NCBI RefSeq assembly: GCF_022370635.2
Contig: NZ_CP092362.2
Location: 5,828,001 to 5,892,000, forward strand
Source: Mycolicibacterium crocinum
GTDB lineage: Bacteria; Actinomycetota; Actinomycetes; Mycobacteriales; Mycobacteriaceae
Length of the DNA stretch: 64,000 bases
Direction: 5' to 3'
Shown here: positions 25,839 to 34,915 of the stretch, piece by piece
How positions within the stretch are numbered: the stretch's first letter is position 1
Layout of the letters: every line of letters starts with the position of its first letter
Position numbers and translations under genes: made by a program
Notes under the pieces: model-generated
The model's database searches: none
What the model was told of the DNA's origin: nothing
Seen by the model: only the letters and a program-made list of their open reading frames with translations

Positions 25839-26618
25839 CCACGTCCATAGTGGGGACGGGTTGACCACCGCACGCCGGACCAGGTCCTTGGGCAGCGACT
25901 CGTCCTGGCCCTTCGGATTGTTGATCACTGGACGGCCAAGTCCTCGTACATGCTCCAGGAACGTCGCGCCGGTGACACCGCCGTCGTCGGTACGCATGAC
26001 GCGGGCGCCGGTGGCGGCCGCGAACTGCTCGGCATAGCGATTCCACGACGACCAACTGCCGGCGTCCGCGTCGATCAGCACGACCGTGTCGGCGGCCTCG
26101 ACCGGCGAATCGTCTGGGCCGGTCGCAAGAGCGTAGAGCCGATCCACGCCCAACAGTCGGGCCTCGAGCGCCAGCGCTTGCAGGTCAGTGTTCTGGACCC
26201 AGCAGATCGCGAGATCGAGGCTGCCGTCAGCGACCCGTGCGGCCTGCGTGTGCGACGGCATGACCCACGTGTCCAACCGCAGCTGCGCGATTCCCGCCGC
26301 GCGCTCGGACCAATCGGTGGGACACCAGTTGACGTAGCCCACGCGCACGGGCTGTGAGCTCCCCAGACTTGAAGCACGCCTGCGCAATTCGTCAGCCTGG
26401 GTGATGAGGGCCCTGGCGTCGGGCAGTAGTGCGGCACCTGCCGGTGTCAGGGTCACTGAGCGGCGGTCCCGGTCGAACAGGGTGACCTTGAGCTCACGCT
26501 CGAGAACCTTGATCTGCTGGGACAGTGACGGTCCGGCGATGCGCAGACGCGCAGCCGCGCGACCGAAGTTCAGCTCCTCGGCCACGGTGACGAAGTAGCG
26601 CAGTTGCCGCAACTCCAT
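25686..26618 (-). CDS. LysR-family transcriptional regulator
   Basis: 310 residues. The N-terminal winged helix-turn-helix is classical (ELRQLRYFVTVAEELNFGRA, AGPSLSQQIKVLERELKVTL), followed by a substrate-binding domain. The last 26 residues are outside the conserved domain and overlap the MFS tail. It is divergent from an SDR gene with two inverted repeats in the 118-nt gap, the usual LysR layout, so the SDR and NTF2-like pair is the likely target. Confidence 0.92.
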   Translation of the reverse strand: MELRQLRYFVTVAEELNFGRAAARLRIAGPSLSQQIKVLERELKVTLFDRDRRSVTLTPAGAALLPDARALITQADELRRRASSLGSSQPVRVGYVNWCPTDWSERAAGIAQLRLDTWVMPSHTQAARVADGSLDLAICWVQNTDLQALALEARLLGVDRLYALATGPDDSPVEAADTVVLIDADAGSWSSWNRYAEQFAAATGARVMRTDDGGVTGATFLEHVRGLGRPVINNPKGQDESLPKDLVRRAVVNPSPLWTWSLVWRRDEDNPVVAALVDEFTRDIGDFGLAEHSVWLPADDPHQPRDCGGG

Positions 26619-26620
26619 CG

Positions 26621-26656
26621 CTGCAGCCTAATAGGCGCAGCCTCCCAGCAGGGAGG
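26621..26656. promoter_or_regulatory. Inverted repeats in LysR/SDR divergent promoter
   Basis: GCCTA-A-TAGGC (26626-26636), flanked by CTGC and GCAG, starts 3 nt upstream of the LysR ATG. CCTCCC-AGCA-GGGAGG (26641-26656) follows. Both are perfect at the arms. LysR proteins bind interrupted palindromes in such gaps, so the first is a plausible autoregulatory site. Confidence 0.45.
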
Positions 26657-26736
26657 TGATCGATCGCGCAGGCGCGGCATCGGCGGGCCGCCCGATGCGT
26701 TGAGCCAGGCACACAGCGAACGAAAGGATCATCGAC

Positions 26737-27441
26737 ATGAGCACTCCGACACGGGTCGCCGTCATTACCGGCGCCTCCCAGGGCATCGGCGCCGGCTTGG
26801 TACGGGGCTACCGCAGGCTGGGCTACGTGGTCGTCGCCAACTCCCGAAGCATCGATGACAGCGACGATCCGCTGGTACTCACTGTCGCCGGCGACATCTC
26901 TGAACCCGGTGTGGGACAACGTGTTATCGATGCGGCGTTGCACCGCTTCGGCCGTGTCGACACCGTGGTGAACAACGCCGGGATCTTCATCGCCAAGCCG
27001 TTCACCGACTACACCGACACTGACTACGATGCCATCACCGGGGTGAATATGCGCGGCTTCTTCGAGCTCACCCGAGCGGCGATGCGGGTCCTGGACGCCG
27101 GTGGCCACGTCGTGAACATCTCGACCAGTCTGGTGGATCAGGCGAACTCACAGGTGCCGTCCGCTCTGGCGTCTCTGACCAAAGGCGGCCTGAACGCAGC
27201 GACCAAGGCGCTGGCGATCGAGTACGCCGGGCGCGGGGTACGGGTCAACGCCGTCGCTCTCGGAGTCATCAGCACCCCGATGCACGATCCGTCCGACCAC
27301 GCCGCGCTGGCGGCACTGCATCCCCTGGGTCGGCTCGGCGAGATCGATGAGGCGGTCGAGGCGGTGCTGTACTTGGAGCAAGCCGGATTCGTCACCGGTG
27401 AGATCCTCCACGTGGACGGGGGCCAAAGTGCCGGACATTGA
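26737..27441 (+). CDS. SDR family oxidoreductase
   Basis: A 234-residue SDR. TGASQGIG is the cofactor motif (about residues 10-17), NNAGI near 82 and the serine lies in ISTSLVD. The usual catalytic Tyr-xxx-Lys is not obvious: the region reads PSALASLTKGG, where Tyr appears to be replaced by Leu while Lys is kept. Activity may therefore be changed or lost. The C terminus ILHVDGGQSAGH is normal. It overlaps the NTF2-like gene by 14 nt and is probably controlled by the divergent LysR protein. Confidence 0.85.
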   Translation: MSTPTRVAVITGASQGIGAGLVRGYRRLGYVVVANSRSIDDSDDPLVLTVAGDISEPGVGQRVIDAALHRFGRVDTVVNNAGIFIAKPFTDYTDTDYDAITGVNMRGFFELTRAAMRVLDAGGHVVNISTSLVDQANSQVPSALASLTKGGLNAATKALAIEYAGRGVRVNAVALGVISTPMHDPSDHAALAALHPLGRLGEIDEAVEAVLYLEQAGFVTGEILHVDGGQSAGH

Positions 27442-27793
27442 ACGTCTTCTGCGTTCGGTGCTGGATCAGTGGAGGGCCGGCATCGACAAACACGACCCCC
27501 AGGCAGTCGCCGAGCTGTTCACCGGCGACGCGATCTTTCAGGGGTTGCGCCCGTACAGCGTGGGCCCGCGGGGAGTCTTCGACTACTACGACTCCCAGCC
27601 GACCGGTATGACGGTGGACTTCTCCGTTCTCGAGTCGAGGCGCCTTGGCGACGACGCCGTGCTCGGCTATATCGCCGCGACGTTCGCCTTTCCCACCGGC
27701 GAGACCAAGGATCTTCGGTTGGGCGTCGTCATCGTCCGCGTCGACGGGGTCTGGCGGATCGCGTACTACCAGGCCGGCCAGGCGCCTGACTAG
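27428..27793 (+). CDS. NTF2/SnoaL-like (SgcJ/EcaC type) protein
   Basis: A 121-residue NTF2-fold protein from GTG at 27428, inside the end of the SDR gene. The fold signature is clear: IERLLRSVLDQWRAGIDKHD, VAELFTGDAIFQG, then a GVWRIAYYQAGQAPD final strand. Such proteins are small cyclases, isomerases or binding proteins of polar aromatic compounds. The coupling to an SDR suggests a joint step. The stop overlaps the convergent zinc-ribbon gene by 4 nt. Confidence 0.85.
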   Translation: MPDIERLLRSVLDQWRAGIDKHDPQAVAELFTGDAIFQGLRPYSVGPRGVFDYYDSQPTGMTVDFSVLESRRLGDDAVLGYIAATFAFPTGETKDLRLGVVIVRVDGVWRIAYYQAGQAPD

Positions 27794-28680
27794 TGACCGA
27801 GGTGGATCTGCAGTCCGTGGCTGCGCAGCTGCTCGAAGCTGTAGCTGAATTCGCCTCGGCGGCCGATGGATACGAGATAGCGGTCCTGGCCTTCGGTGAT
27901 CGGGAACGTGAAGGAGAACGTGCAGTTGGCGGTGTCGCCGGTACCGGCACCAAGTGAGGTGGTGGTGAGGATTTCGCCCTTGTCATTCTTGACAGTGACC
28001 GGTGTGGTGCGACCGACGTCGGCGTAGCCGTCCGTGCCGTGGCACGACCCGCCGTCGGTGACGATCGCGCCGGTGCCGAGGGTGTCGGTCAGCACGAATA
28101 CCCCTGAGATCTTGGCGGATTCGAGGACGCGAAAGCCCTTGTTGAACTTCGGGCAGAACACGTCGACGGCGATCTTGTCGGCGAGCAGACCCTGCTGCTG
28201 CCCGCCGTGCTCGAGCTGATTGCACACCTCGTGTCCGTGGGCCACCGCATTGACCTCGGAATTGAACTGATCGAACAGCCCCGCCGTCTGCAATGCCTGC
28301 ACGTAGTCGACTTCGGGCGGCGGCGTCGGTTTGTGCCGTGCCCAGAGAAGGCCCCCGACCACGCCCGCGACCATCACGATCACCGCCGTCGTCACTCCGG
28401 TGGCCAGCCACGTCAACCGGATGCTCGACCTCGCGACCGGCACCTCGACATAGCCGGGCAGCAGCTGGCCGCCGACGGGGTCGTTCGACTCGGACCTGCC
28501 GTTGCGAACCCGGTTCGTCGGGTGCCCGGCGCTGTAGTAGCGACCCTCGAAGCGGGCCGCGGGATCCGGCCGCCACCCGGTCGGCGGGGTGGGCGTCAGC
28601 ACCCCGCCGCAGCGTGCGCAGGTCCCACGTGCGTCCAGGTCAGCCCCGCAATAGGGGCAGGCCGCGGGCGCTCGCTTCAT
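27790..28680 (-). CDS. Zinc-ribbon membrane-anchored protein with DUF732-like region
   Basis: 296 residues. The N-terminal zinc ribbon has two CxxC knuckles (CPYCGADL, CARCGG), then a Pro-rich linker, one membrane helix (about residues 92-115, TAVIVMVAGVVGGLLWA) and an exported C-terminal domain. That domain has AHGHEVCNQLEHGG and VDVFCPKFN, which resembles the secreted mycobacterial DUF732 family (paired cysteines), then a beta-rich end. The cytosolic zinc ribbon suggests it senses or recruits something inside while the other end is in the periplasm. Function is unknown. Confidence 0.78.
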   Translation of the reverse strand: MKRAPAACPYCGADLDARGTCARCGGVLTPTPPTGWRPDPAARFEGRYYSAGHPTNRVRNGRSESNDPVGGQLLPGYVEVPVARSSIRLTWLATGVTTAVIVMVAGVVGGLLWARHKPTPPPEVDYVQALQTAGLFDQFNSEVNAVAHGHEVCNQLEHGGQQQGLLADKIAVDVFCPKFNKGFRVLESAKISGVFVLTDTLGTGAIVTDGGSCHGTDGYADVGRTTPVTVKNDKGEILTTTSLGAGTGDTANCTFSFTFPITEGQDRYLVSIGRRGEFSYSFEQLRSHGLQIHLGH

Positions 28681-28805
28681 CGCTCTTGAATATCACCGAT
28701 ACCGCCGTTTCGCTGCGGCAACGCGTTCTTTCCGCAGCCGCGCGCGCTGGGCCGCGCGGCGTGTCGACGGTGCGTCCCGGCGTGCGGGTTAGGGTGCTGT
28801 GGTCG

Positions 28806-28846
28806 GCTTCAGTGAACAAGCCGATAGAAAAGTTGAGCAATTCATG
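28806..28846 (+). repeat. 41-nt sequence similar to 37624-37664, copy 1
   Basis: 29 of 41 positions match the second copy when aligned without gaps, with best agreement in the part GCCRATMGARAARTTSAGCAA. It ends at the ATG of the fused dehydratase. The differences fall mostly at every third base, as if a short peptide (reverse strand LLNFSIG...EA) were conserved. Otherwise the 163-nt gap before the dehydratase has only a TAGGGT possible -10 near 28790. Confidence 0.4.
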
Positions 28847-29875
28847 ACTGCACCAACAGAGACGTCACCACTCGAAGCGCGGGTCGGCCACTACTACCGG
28901 ATGGACGGCACATACCTCGTCGGCCGCGAAAAGCTTCGCGAGTACGCCCGTGCCGTGCAGGACTATCACCCTGCTCACTGGGACGTCGCCGCAGCCGCTG
29001 AGCTGGGCTACTCAGACGTCATCGCGCCGTTGACGTTCACGTCGGCGCCGGGCATGCAGTGCAATCGCCGGATGTTCGAATCGATCGTCGTCGGTTACGA
29101 CACCTATCTGCAGACCGAGGAGGTCTTCGAGCAGCACCGACCGATCGTCGCCGGTGACGAGCTGGTGATCGACGTCGAGCTGACCTCGGTGCGCCGCACC
29201 GCGGGCCGGGACTTCATCACCGTCACCAACACCTTCACCGACGCCGACGGGGAGCGGGTGCACACCCTGCACACCACGGTCGTCGGCGTGACCGCGGAGG
29301 ACATCGACGCGGGCGTGAAGGTCGCCGTTCAGAACGCGATGATGCACGACATGAACATCCTCGACATCGGCGGAAACGACGCCGAGTACGCCAAGGAGTT
29401 GCGGCCCGAGGGTGAGATCCGGATCGCCGACGGAGGTCTGACCCGTAGGCCGGGCTCGCGGTCGTTCGACGATGTCTCGGTCGGTGAAGAGTTGCCGCCC
29501 CACCACACCCGGGTATCGCGCGGCGATCTGGTGAACTACGCCGGTGTGGCCGGCGACGCCAACCCCATCCACTGGGATGAGGAGATCGCCAAGTTGGCCG
29601 GGCTGCCCGACGTGATCGCCCACGGCATGCTCACCATGGGCCTCGGCGCCGGATTCCACTCGAGCTGGTCCGGCGACCCGGGTGCGGTGACCCGCTTCGC
29701 GGTGCGTCTGTCGCAACCCGCTGTCGTCTCGGCCAAAGAGGGCGCCGACATCGAGTTCAGCGGCAAGGTCAAGTCGTTGGACCCGGAAACCCGCTCGGGT
29801 GTGGTTCTCATCGGCGCGAAATCCGCGGGCAAGAAGATCTTTGGCCTGGCGACGATGAACGTGCGGTTCGCCTGA
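28844..29875 (+). CDS. Fused HadA/HadB-type MaoC dehydratase
   Basis: 343 residues with two hot-dog domains. The N half (about 1-160) is a FAS1-like/HadA-type non-catalytic domain (RVGHYYRMDGTYLVGREKLR). The C half (about 195-343) carries the hydratase-2 catalytic motif YAGVAGDANPIHWDEE, in which Asp and His are the catalytic pair, and AHGMLTMGLG. It dehydrates or hydrates (3R)-hydroxyacyl thioesters in fatty- or mycolic-acid-related chemistry. The start at 28844 begins MTAPTETSPLEA; the frame opens 45 nt earlier without a better start. Confidence 0.88.
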   Translation: MTAPTETSPLEARVGHYYRMDGTYLVGREKLREYARAVQDYHPAHWDVAAAAELGYSDVIAPLTFTSAPGMQCNRRMFESIVVGYDTYLQTEEVFEQHRPIVAGDELVIDVELTSVRRTAGRDFITVTNTFTDADGERVHTLHTTVVGVTAEDIDAGVKVAVQNAMMHDMNILDIGGNDAEYAKELRPEGEIRIADGGLTRRPGSRSFDDVSVGEELPPHHTRVSRGDLVNYAGVAGDANPIHWDEEIAKLAGLPDVIAHGMLTMGLGAGFHSSWSGDPGAVTRFAVRLSQPAVVSAKEGADIEFSGKVKSLDPETRSGVVLIGAKSAGKKIFGLATMNVRFA

Positions 29876-29882
29876 GGCCGGG

Positions 29883-30524
29883 TTAACCGCGACTCTCAGA
29901 TAGCCACTGGCCGATCCCGCGCGGATCCGCGATGTGATCCGGATCGACCACCCGCAGGGCGGCATTGACCGCCATCGCCGCCTCACAACTGTCCGGGTCT
30001 TGCAGGACGACCCGTCCCCCAGCCCGCTTGACGTCCTGGCAGCCGCGCGCCCCGTCCTCGCTCGCGCACGAAAGCAGAACGGCTGTCACCGAATTGACGA
30101 GTTGAGCCGCGCTGGAGAACGCCGCGTCCAGCGACGGGCGGGAGCACAGGATCGGCGGATCCAACGTCAGGTGGGCTCGAACGCCGGGGCCGGTCTCGTA
30201 CTGCTCGATCGGCGTTTGCGGCTCCGGCGACCGGCTCCGGTCGTTGCCCGCCAGCAGGTGGTAGCCGGCGGGGGCGAGGACGACTTGTCCCGGCGTGCAG
30301 GCGTAGGGGCTGCTGGTCGGTTCGCGGATCGGAATTGCGGTGTAACCCTGGAGAACCCGGTCGAGACCGGCATATTGCGGTGCGCGGTGCAACACCACGA
30401 ACACCACTGTGTTACCGATGTCGACGAGGGTCTCGAAGATCCCCCGCAGCGCCTTGATGCCCCCGGCGCTGCCTCCGATCACAACGACGTCAGGGCCGGA
30501 CACGCTGGTTCTGGCTCTTGGCAT
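29883..30524 (-). CDS. CheB-type methylesterase domain protein (no receiver domain)
   Basis: 213 residues, only the CheB catalytic domain. The nucleophile motif VIGGSAGGIKAL lies at residues 15-26, the catalytic His in VLHRAPQ, and the Asp in SEDGARG; RPSLDAAFSSAAQ is the family signature. The usual N-terminal receiver is missing, so phosphorylation cannot regulate it directly. It overlaps the 3' end of cheR by 35 nt. No chemoreceptor gene is in the window; the substrate could be the coiled-coil Glu/Gln stretch of the adjacent kinase, by analogy with other CheB-CheR-kinase sets. That is inference. Confidence 0.88.
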   Translation of the reverse strand: MPRARTSVSGPDVVVIGGSAGGIKALRGIFETLVDIGNTVVFVVLHRAPQYAGLDRVLQGYTAIPIREPTSSPYACTPGQVVLAPAGYHLLAGNDRSRSPEPQTPIEQYETGPGVRAHLTLDPPILCSRPSLDAAFSSAAQLVNSVTAVLLSCASEDGARGCQDVKRAGGRVVLQDPDSCEAAMAVNAALRVVDPDHIADPRGIGQWLSESRG

Positions 30525-31356
30525 AGATGCCCAGGCGGCGGTCCTGCGGCTTGAACAACCGCATGCCGTCGACGGTGAGTCCTTCCCGCGGACCGATGAC
30601 CAGATTGCCGAACGGAGCCAGGCTATCCCAGAACATGCGTTCAGCCCGGCGCTGCAACGTGTCCTCGAAATAGATGAAGACGTTGCGGCACATGATCAGA
30701 TGGAATTCGCCGAACGTGCTGTCGGTGGCCAAATTGTGCGAGAAGAATTCCAGCCGCGACCGCAGTGCCGGGCTGAGAATGCACCGATCGTATTTGGCGA
30801 TATACCAGTCCGAGAACGGCCTTTCTCCGCCGCTGGCTTGATAATTGCGGGTCGCGCCGACCATCGCATCCGCGGGATAGATCGCCGCTGCGGCGACTTT
30901 GAGGGAATCGCTGTCGATATCGGTTGCGTAGATCGTCGACCGATCCAGCAGACCGGCCTCATCCAACATGATCGCCATCGAATACGCCTCCTCGCCCGTC
31001 GCACACCCCGCGACCCAGATGCGGATGCGCGGATAGGTGGCCAGCCGCGGCAACAGCTCCGCGCGAATCTTGGCGAACACCAACGGGTCCCGGAACATCT
31101 CGGTCACGTTGACCGTCATCGTCGATAGCAGCGACGCCAGCAGACTCGGATCACGAAGCACCCGGTCCTGGGCTCTGGAGATGGTGCCCAACGAATGCCG
31201 TTCGACGAACGCCATCAGCCGCCGGTTTCGCGAGGCGTCCGTGTAGTGACGGAAGTCGTAGCCGAGGAATTCGAACACCGCGTAGAAGAACGCCTCTGCC
31301 TCGATCGCCGTCAGTTCCTTGGACCGGGCCGCGTCATTCTCGGCGGGATCACTCAT
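30490..31356 (-). CDS. CheR-type protein-glutamate methyltransferase
   Basis: 288 residues with an N-terminal CheR helical domain (FLGYDFRHYTDASRNRRL) and a SAM-binding domain (IWVAGCATGEEAYSMAI near 115-131, then FHLIMCRNVFIYF). NVTEMFRDP is the conserved CheR segment before the SAM site. It methylates glutamate side chains. It overlaps the end of the hybrid kinase gene by 8 nt and the start of the cheB gene by 35 nt, so all three are one operon. Target specificity is unknown. Confidence 0.92.
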   Translation of the reverse strand: MSDPAENDAARSKELTAIEAEAFFYAVFEFLGYDFRHYTDASRNRRLMAFVERHSLGTISRAQDRVLRDPSLLASLLSTMTVNVTEMFRDPLVFAKIRAELLPRLATYPRIRIWVAGCATGEEAYSMAIMLDEAGLLDRSTIYATDIDSDSLKVAAAAIYPADAMVGATRNYQASGGERPFSDWYIAKYDRCILSPALRSRLEFFSHNLATDSTFGEFHLIMCRNVFIYFEDTLQRRAERMFWDSLAPFGNLVIGPREGLTVDGMRLFKPQDRRLGIYAKSQNQRVRP

Positions 31357-34300
31357 TGGTGGTTGCCGCCCCCTGCTGGCCGCGCAACCGACTGCCCAGC
31401 CAGACCCTGAGAACCGATGTCAATTGGTCCATGTCGACCGGTTTGGTGACATAGTCCGATGCGCCCGCGTCCAAGCACTTCTGGCGGTCGCCCTTCATCG
31501 CTTTGGCCGTCAGGGCCACGATAGGCAGGCTGCGCCAACGTGATTCAGCCCGGATCCGGCGCATCGCCTCGTAACCATCCATGACCGGCATCATGATGTC
31601 CATCAGCACCAGCCCCACCTCTGGATGGGCGGCGAGGCTGTCGAGCCCTTCTTGTCCGTTGCGGGCCGGTATCACGGTGATCCCATACCGCTTCAGCGCG
31701 CTGCCGAGTGAGAAGACGTTCCGCACGTCGTCGTCGACCAGCAGGACGGTGTTGCCCGCGAGACTTTCGTCGACCCGCTTGGGGTTCGAGAGAATTTCCC
31801 GGGCCGAGTCGGGCATGTCGTTGGCCACGCGATGGAGGAACAGCGCTGTTTCGTCCAGCAGCCGCTCGGGTGATTTGGCGTTCTTCAACACGATCGCAGA
31901 GGCCAGCACTTCGAGGCGCTGGGTCTCGGCGGTGGTCAATTCCCTTCCGGTGTGCACGATTACCGGCAAGTGCTTCTGCTTGAGTTGATCCTTGACGCGC
32001 TCGATGAGATCGATGCCGTCCATATCGGGCAATCCGAGATCGAGGACCAGGCAGTCGTAGGACGTCGGGCCGGCCAACTCGGCGAGCACCTGTTGGCCGG
32101 TGCCGACGCACGTGATCGCGATATCGTCGCTTTCGATCATGTGCTTGACGACCTGGCGTTGGCTGGCATCGTCTTCGGCGACCAACACGTGCCGCGGTCC
32201 CGGCTTCAGGAAGTCGGCCACCGCGCTGAACATCGAACGGAGATCTTCGACTTCGGCGGGCTTGTTCAACGTGTGGATGGCGCCCATCCGCCGCCCACGG
32301 CCGTCGTCGTTCGAACCCGAGATGACGTTGACCGGTATGTGCCGGGTGGCGAGATCATGCTTGAGGACGTCGAGGACGACCCAGCCGGCCATATCCGGCA
32401 GACCGATATCCAAGGTGATCGCGGCGGGCTGGCGTTCCTTCGCCAGCGCCAACGCCATGCGCCCGCTCGCGGTGACGACCGCGTCGAAGCCGGCCTCGGT
32501 GGCCAACTCGACCAGGAGCCCCGCGAAGGTCGGGTCGTCCTCGACCACGAGCAGGACCGGTTTGGGCCCCTGCGGCCAGTCGACGGACGAGATGTCCACC
32601 GCGCCAATGCGTGCCAGGGCGCCGTCCACCTCGGGCGACATCTGGCCGGACGACGGCTGCGGGGCAGTCCCCGATCCGTTCCCGGCCACCTGCTGTGGTA
32701 CCGGCGGGGCAACCACGCTGCTCGATGCCGTTGCGGCCCGAGGGGTTTCGGGCGCGGAGTCGCCGGCCTGCGGGGCCGCGACGGGCAGATAGCAGGTGAA
32801 GGTGGATCCCTCGCCCAGCGCGCTGCGCAGCGTGATCTCGCCACCCAGGTTGCGGGCCAGTTCGCGGCTGATCGCCAGCCCCAACCCGGTGCCACCGTAC
32901 TGCCGGGTGGTTCCCCTTGCCGCCTGCTGGAAGGACTCGAAGATCAGGTGGTGGTCCCTTTCGTCGATGCCGATTCCGGTATCGACGACGGCCAGGGACA
33001 GATAACCCGTGCCCGGATTGCCGTCGATATCGCCTGCCGCGGACAGTTCCACGGTCACCGAACCTTCGTCGGTGAACTTGATCGCGTTGGCCACCAGGTT
33101 CTTCGCTATCTGCTTCACGCGGGTGTAGTCACTCGTGAGCTGCATGGGTGTGGAGTCACCCACCACGACGTGGAAGCCGACGCCTTTGTTGTCCGCGATC
33201 GGGCGGAAGGTGCGCTCGAGGAAGGCGACCAGATCGTTCACCTGGATCAGCTCCCGCTCCAGACGCAACGATCCGGATTCGACCTTCGCCAGGTCGAGGA
33301 CCTCGTCGATGAGGTTCAACAGGTCCTTGCCGGACTGCTGGATCGTCTCCGCGAACTCCTGCTGTTTGTCGGTGAGCGGGTCATCCGAATCGGCCAACAA
33401 GCCGGCCAGGATCAGGATGCTGTTCAGCGGTGTGCGCAGTTCGTGCGACATATTCGCCAGGAACTCCGACTTGTACCGCGACGACACGGCCAGTTCCTCG
33501 GCCTTCGCTTCGAGGGTTTGGCTGAGCCGATGCAGCTCGTCGTTCTTCTGCTCCAACGACTGCGCCTGCGACTCGAGCCGTTCCGAACTCGCTCTGAGCT
33601 CTTCCTGTTGCGAGCGCAGCTCCTCGGTCGTCTCCTCCAGTTCCGCGTTCTGTGCCGACAACTGGTCCTCGCGCTGCGTCAGCTGTTCGTTCGCGGTGCG
33701 CAGTTCTTCTTCCTGGGCCTGCAGTTCTTCGGTCTGTGCCTGGGATAGCCGCAGCAACTCACTGGTCTTCTGCGCCGACTCGATGGCGCTCAGAGCCACT
33801 CCTGCTCCCAGCGCAATGCTCTCCAAGAGTTCGACGTCCTCCTCGGAGAACAACTGCAGGCCGGCAAGCTCGAGAACCCCATGTACCTCGGACTCGAATT
33901 TGATGGGGATCAGGATCAGGGACACGGGCTCGGTCTTGCCCAGGCCCGAGACGATTTCGACATAGTCCCCGGGCGCGCCGGTCACCTCGATCCGGTTTCC
34001 CTCCAGCGCGCACTGGCCGACCAGACCATCGCCCATCCCGAAAGAAGTCGGCAGGTCCTTTCGGCGGTGGAAGGCGTAGGACGCAACCAGCGCGAATTGG
34101 TCCGTCTCCTGTGTCCGCCGCAGGTAGAGGGCCCCGTGCTTGGCGTCGAGTGCCTGCGCGGTGCGCGACACGATGATGGAGCCAGCGGACGCCAGATCGG
34201 GCGCCGCCTGCACCTCGGTCATCAGGTTCGCCTGAATTTCCTTGGAGCGTCGTGCCTTTTCGTTCTGTTCGGCCGCCGATGTCACCGTGCGGTGGATATT

Positions 34301-34909
34301 GCGGCTGGTGAAATACAGCAGAATGCCCAGCACCAGAACGATTGCGCTGGCGAGTATCCACAGCAGGGACCGGGCGAAACTGACCGCTTGTCCCGCCCTG
34401 GTGTTAGCACTCTCGACGGCCTTGACCGCGTCCTGCTCGATCTGACCCAGCTGAGTCTCCAGCAGCGCGACCTGATCGGCGTGTTCTCTCCCCGAAGCGG
34501 CTGCCTGCTCGGCATTTTGGGCCTTCTGCAGATCGGAGCGATAGTTCGACCGGAAGGTGACCCAGGTTGCCAACGCCTGTTGATAGAGCGAGCGGATGGA
34601 GTCGTTGTCGTCGGTTTCTGCGCCTGCACGAAGCTCGGTATCGACCGTCTTGTCCAGTTGGTCGAGCTCAGCCGTGAGTTCCGCACGACGGGCGGGATCG
34701 TTGGAAAACAGCAGCCTGTCGTGCGCGACGAGCAAGGCCTTCAGATCCCGCTGGGTGTCGAGTGCGGCAACCTGGTCGTTGCGGGCCTGGGAACGCTGCT
34801 CGAACAGGTCGGTGATTTGCCTGAGTTGAACGGTGTAAAGCGTATTCGCCAAAATCACTGCGAGAAGCGCGCATCCGCAGACAATCGCCAATCGGGTCGC
34901 AAGCTTCAT
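31349..34909 (-). CDS. Hybrid sensor histidine kinase (CHASE3-like, GAF, HisKA, HATPase, three REC domains)
   Basis: 1186 residues. One membrane helix near 7-25 and a second at about 182-200 frame a periplasmic helical CHASE3-like domain. Then come GAF (about 225-380), a long Glu/Gln-rich coiled coil (380-480), HisKA with SHELRTPL (phospho-His about 490), and HATPase_c with NLVANAIKF, DTGIGID (D643) and GGTGLGL. A Pro/Ala linker leads to three receivers with putative phospho-Asp at D834, D957 and D1104. The build is like stress-type phosphorelay kinases, with no HPt domain seen. The gene lies between the REC-GGDEF-EAL gene (6 nt away) and cheR (8-nt overlap). Confidence 0.93.
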   Translation of the reverse strand: MKLATRLAIVCGCALLAVILANTLYTVQLRQITDLFEQRSQARNDQVAALDTQRDLKALLVAHDRLLFSNDPARRAELTAELDQLDKTVDTELRAGAETDDNDSIRSLYQQALATWVTFRSNYRSDLQKAQNAEQAAASGREHADQVALLETQLGQIEQDAVKAVESANTRAGQAVSFARSLLWILASAIVLVLGILLYFTSRNIHRTVTSAAEQNEKARRSKEIQANLMTEVQAAPDLASAGSIIVSRTAQALDAKHGALYLRRTQETDQFALVASYAFHRRKDLPTSFGMGDGLVGQCALEGNRIEVTGAPGDYVEIVSGLGKTEPVSLILIPIKFESEVHGVLELAGLQLFSEEDVELLESIALGAGVALSAIESAQKTSELLRLSQAQTEELQAQEEELRTANEQLTQREDQLSAQNAELEETTEELRSQQEELRASSERLESQAQSLEQKNDELHRLSQTLEAKAEELAVSSRYKSEFLANMSHELRTPLNSILILAGLLADSDDPLTDKQQEFAETIQQSGKDLLNLIDEVLDLAKVESGSLRLERELIQVNDLVAFLERTFRPIADNKGVGFHVVVGDSTPMQLTSDYTRVKQIAKNLVANAIKFTDEGSVTVELSAAGDIDGNPGTGYLSLAVVDTGIGIDERDHHLIFESFQQAARGTTRQYGGTGLGLAISRELARNLGGEITLRSALGEGSTFTCYLPVAAPQAGDSAPETPRAATASSSVVAPPVPQQVAGNGSGTAPQPSSGQMSPEVDGALARIGAVDISSVDWPQGPKPVLLVVEDDPTFAGLLVELATEAGFDAVVTASGRMALALAKERQPAAITLDIGLPDMAGWVVLDVLKHDLATRHIPVNVISGSNDDGRGRRMGAIHTLNKPAEVEDLRSMFSAVADFLKPGPRHVLVAEDDASQRQVVKHMIESDDIAITCVGTGQQVLAELAGPTSYDCLVLDLGLPDMDGIDLIERVKDQLKQKHLPVIVHTGRELTTAETQRLEVLASAIVLKNAKSPERLLDETALFLHRVANDMPDSAREILSNPKRVDESLAGNTVLLVDDDVRNVFSLGSALKRYGITVIPARNGQEGLDSLAAHPEVGLVLMDIMMPVMDGYEAMRRIRAESRWRSLPIVALTAKAMKGDRQKCLDAGASDYVTKPVDMDQLTSVLRVWLGSRLRGQQGAATTNE

Positions 34910-34915
34910 ATCACC

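Noticed and set aside
29883..31356. A true chemotaxis operon
   Set aside because: No CheA, CheW, receptor or motility gene in 64 kb, and CheB lacks a receiver.
31952..33748. 598-codon plus-strand frame antisense to the hybrid kinase
   Set aside because: Reverse shadow of HisKA/REC coding DNA; no recognisable motif.
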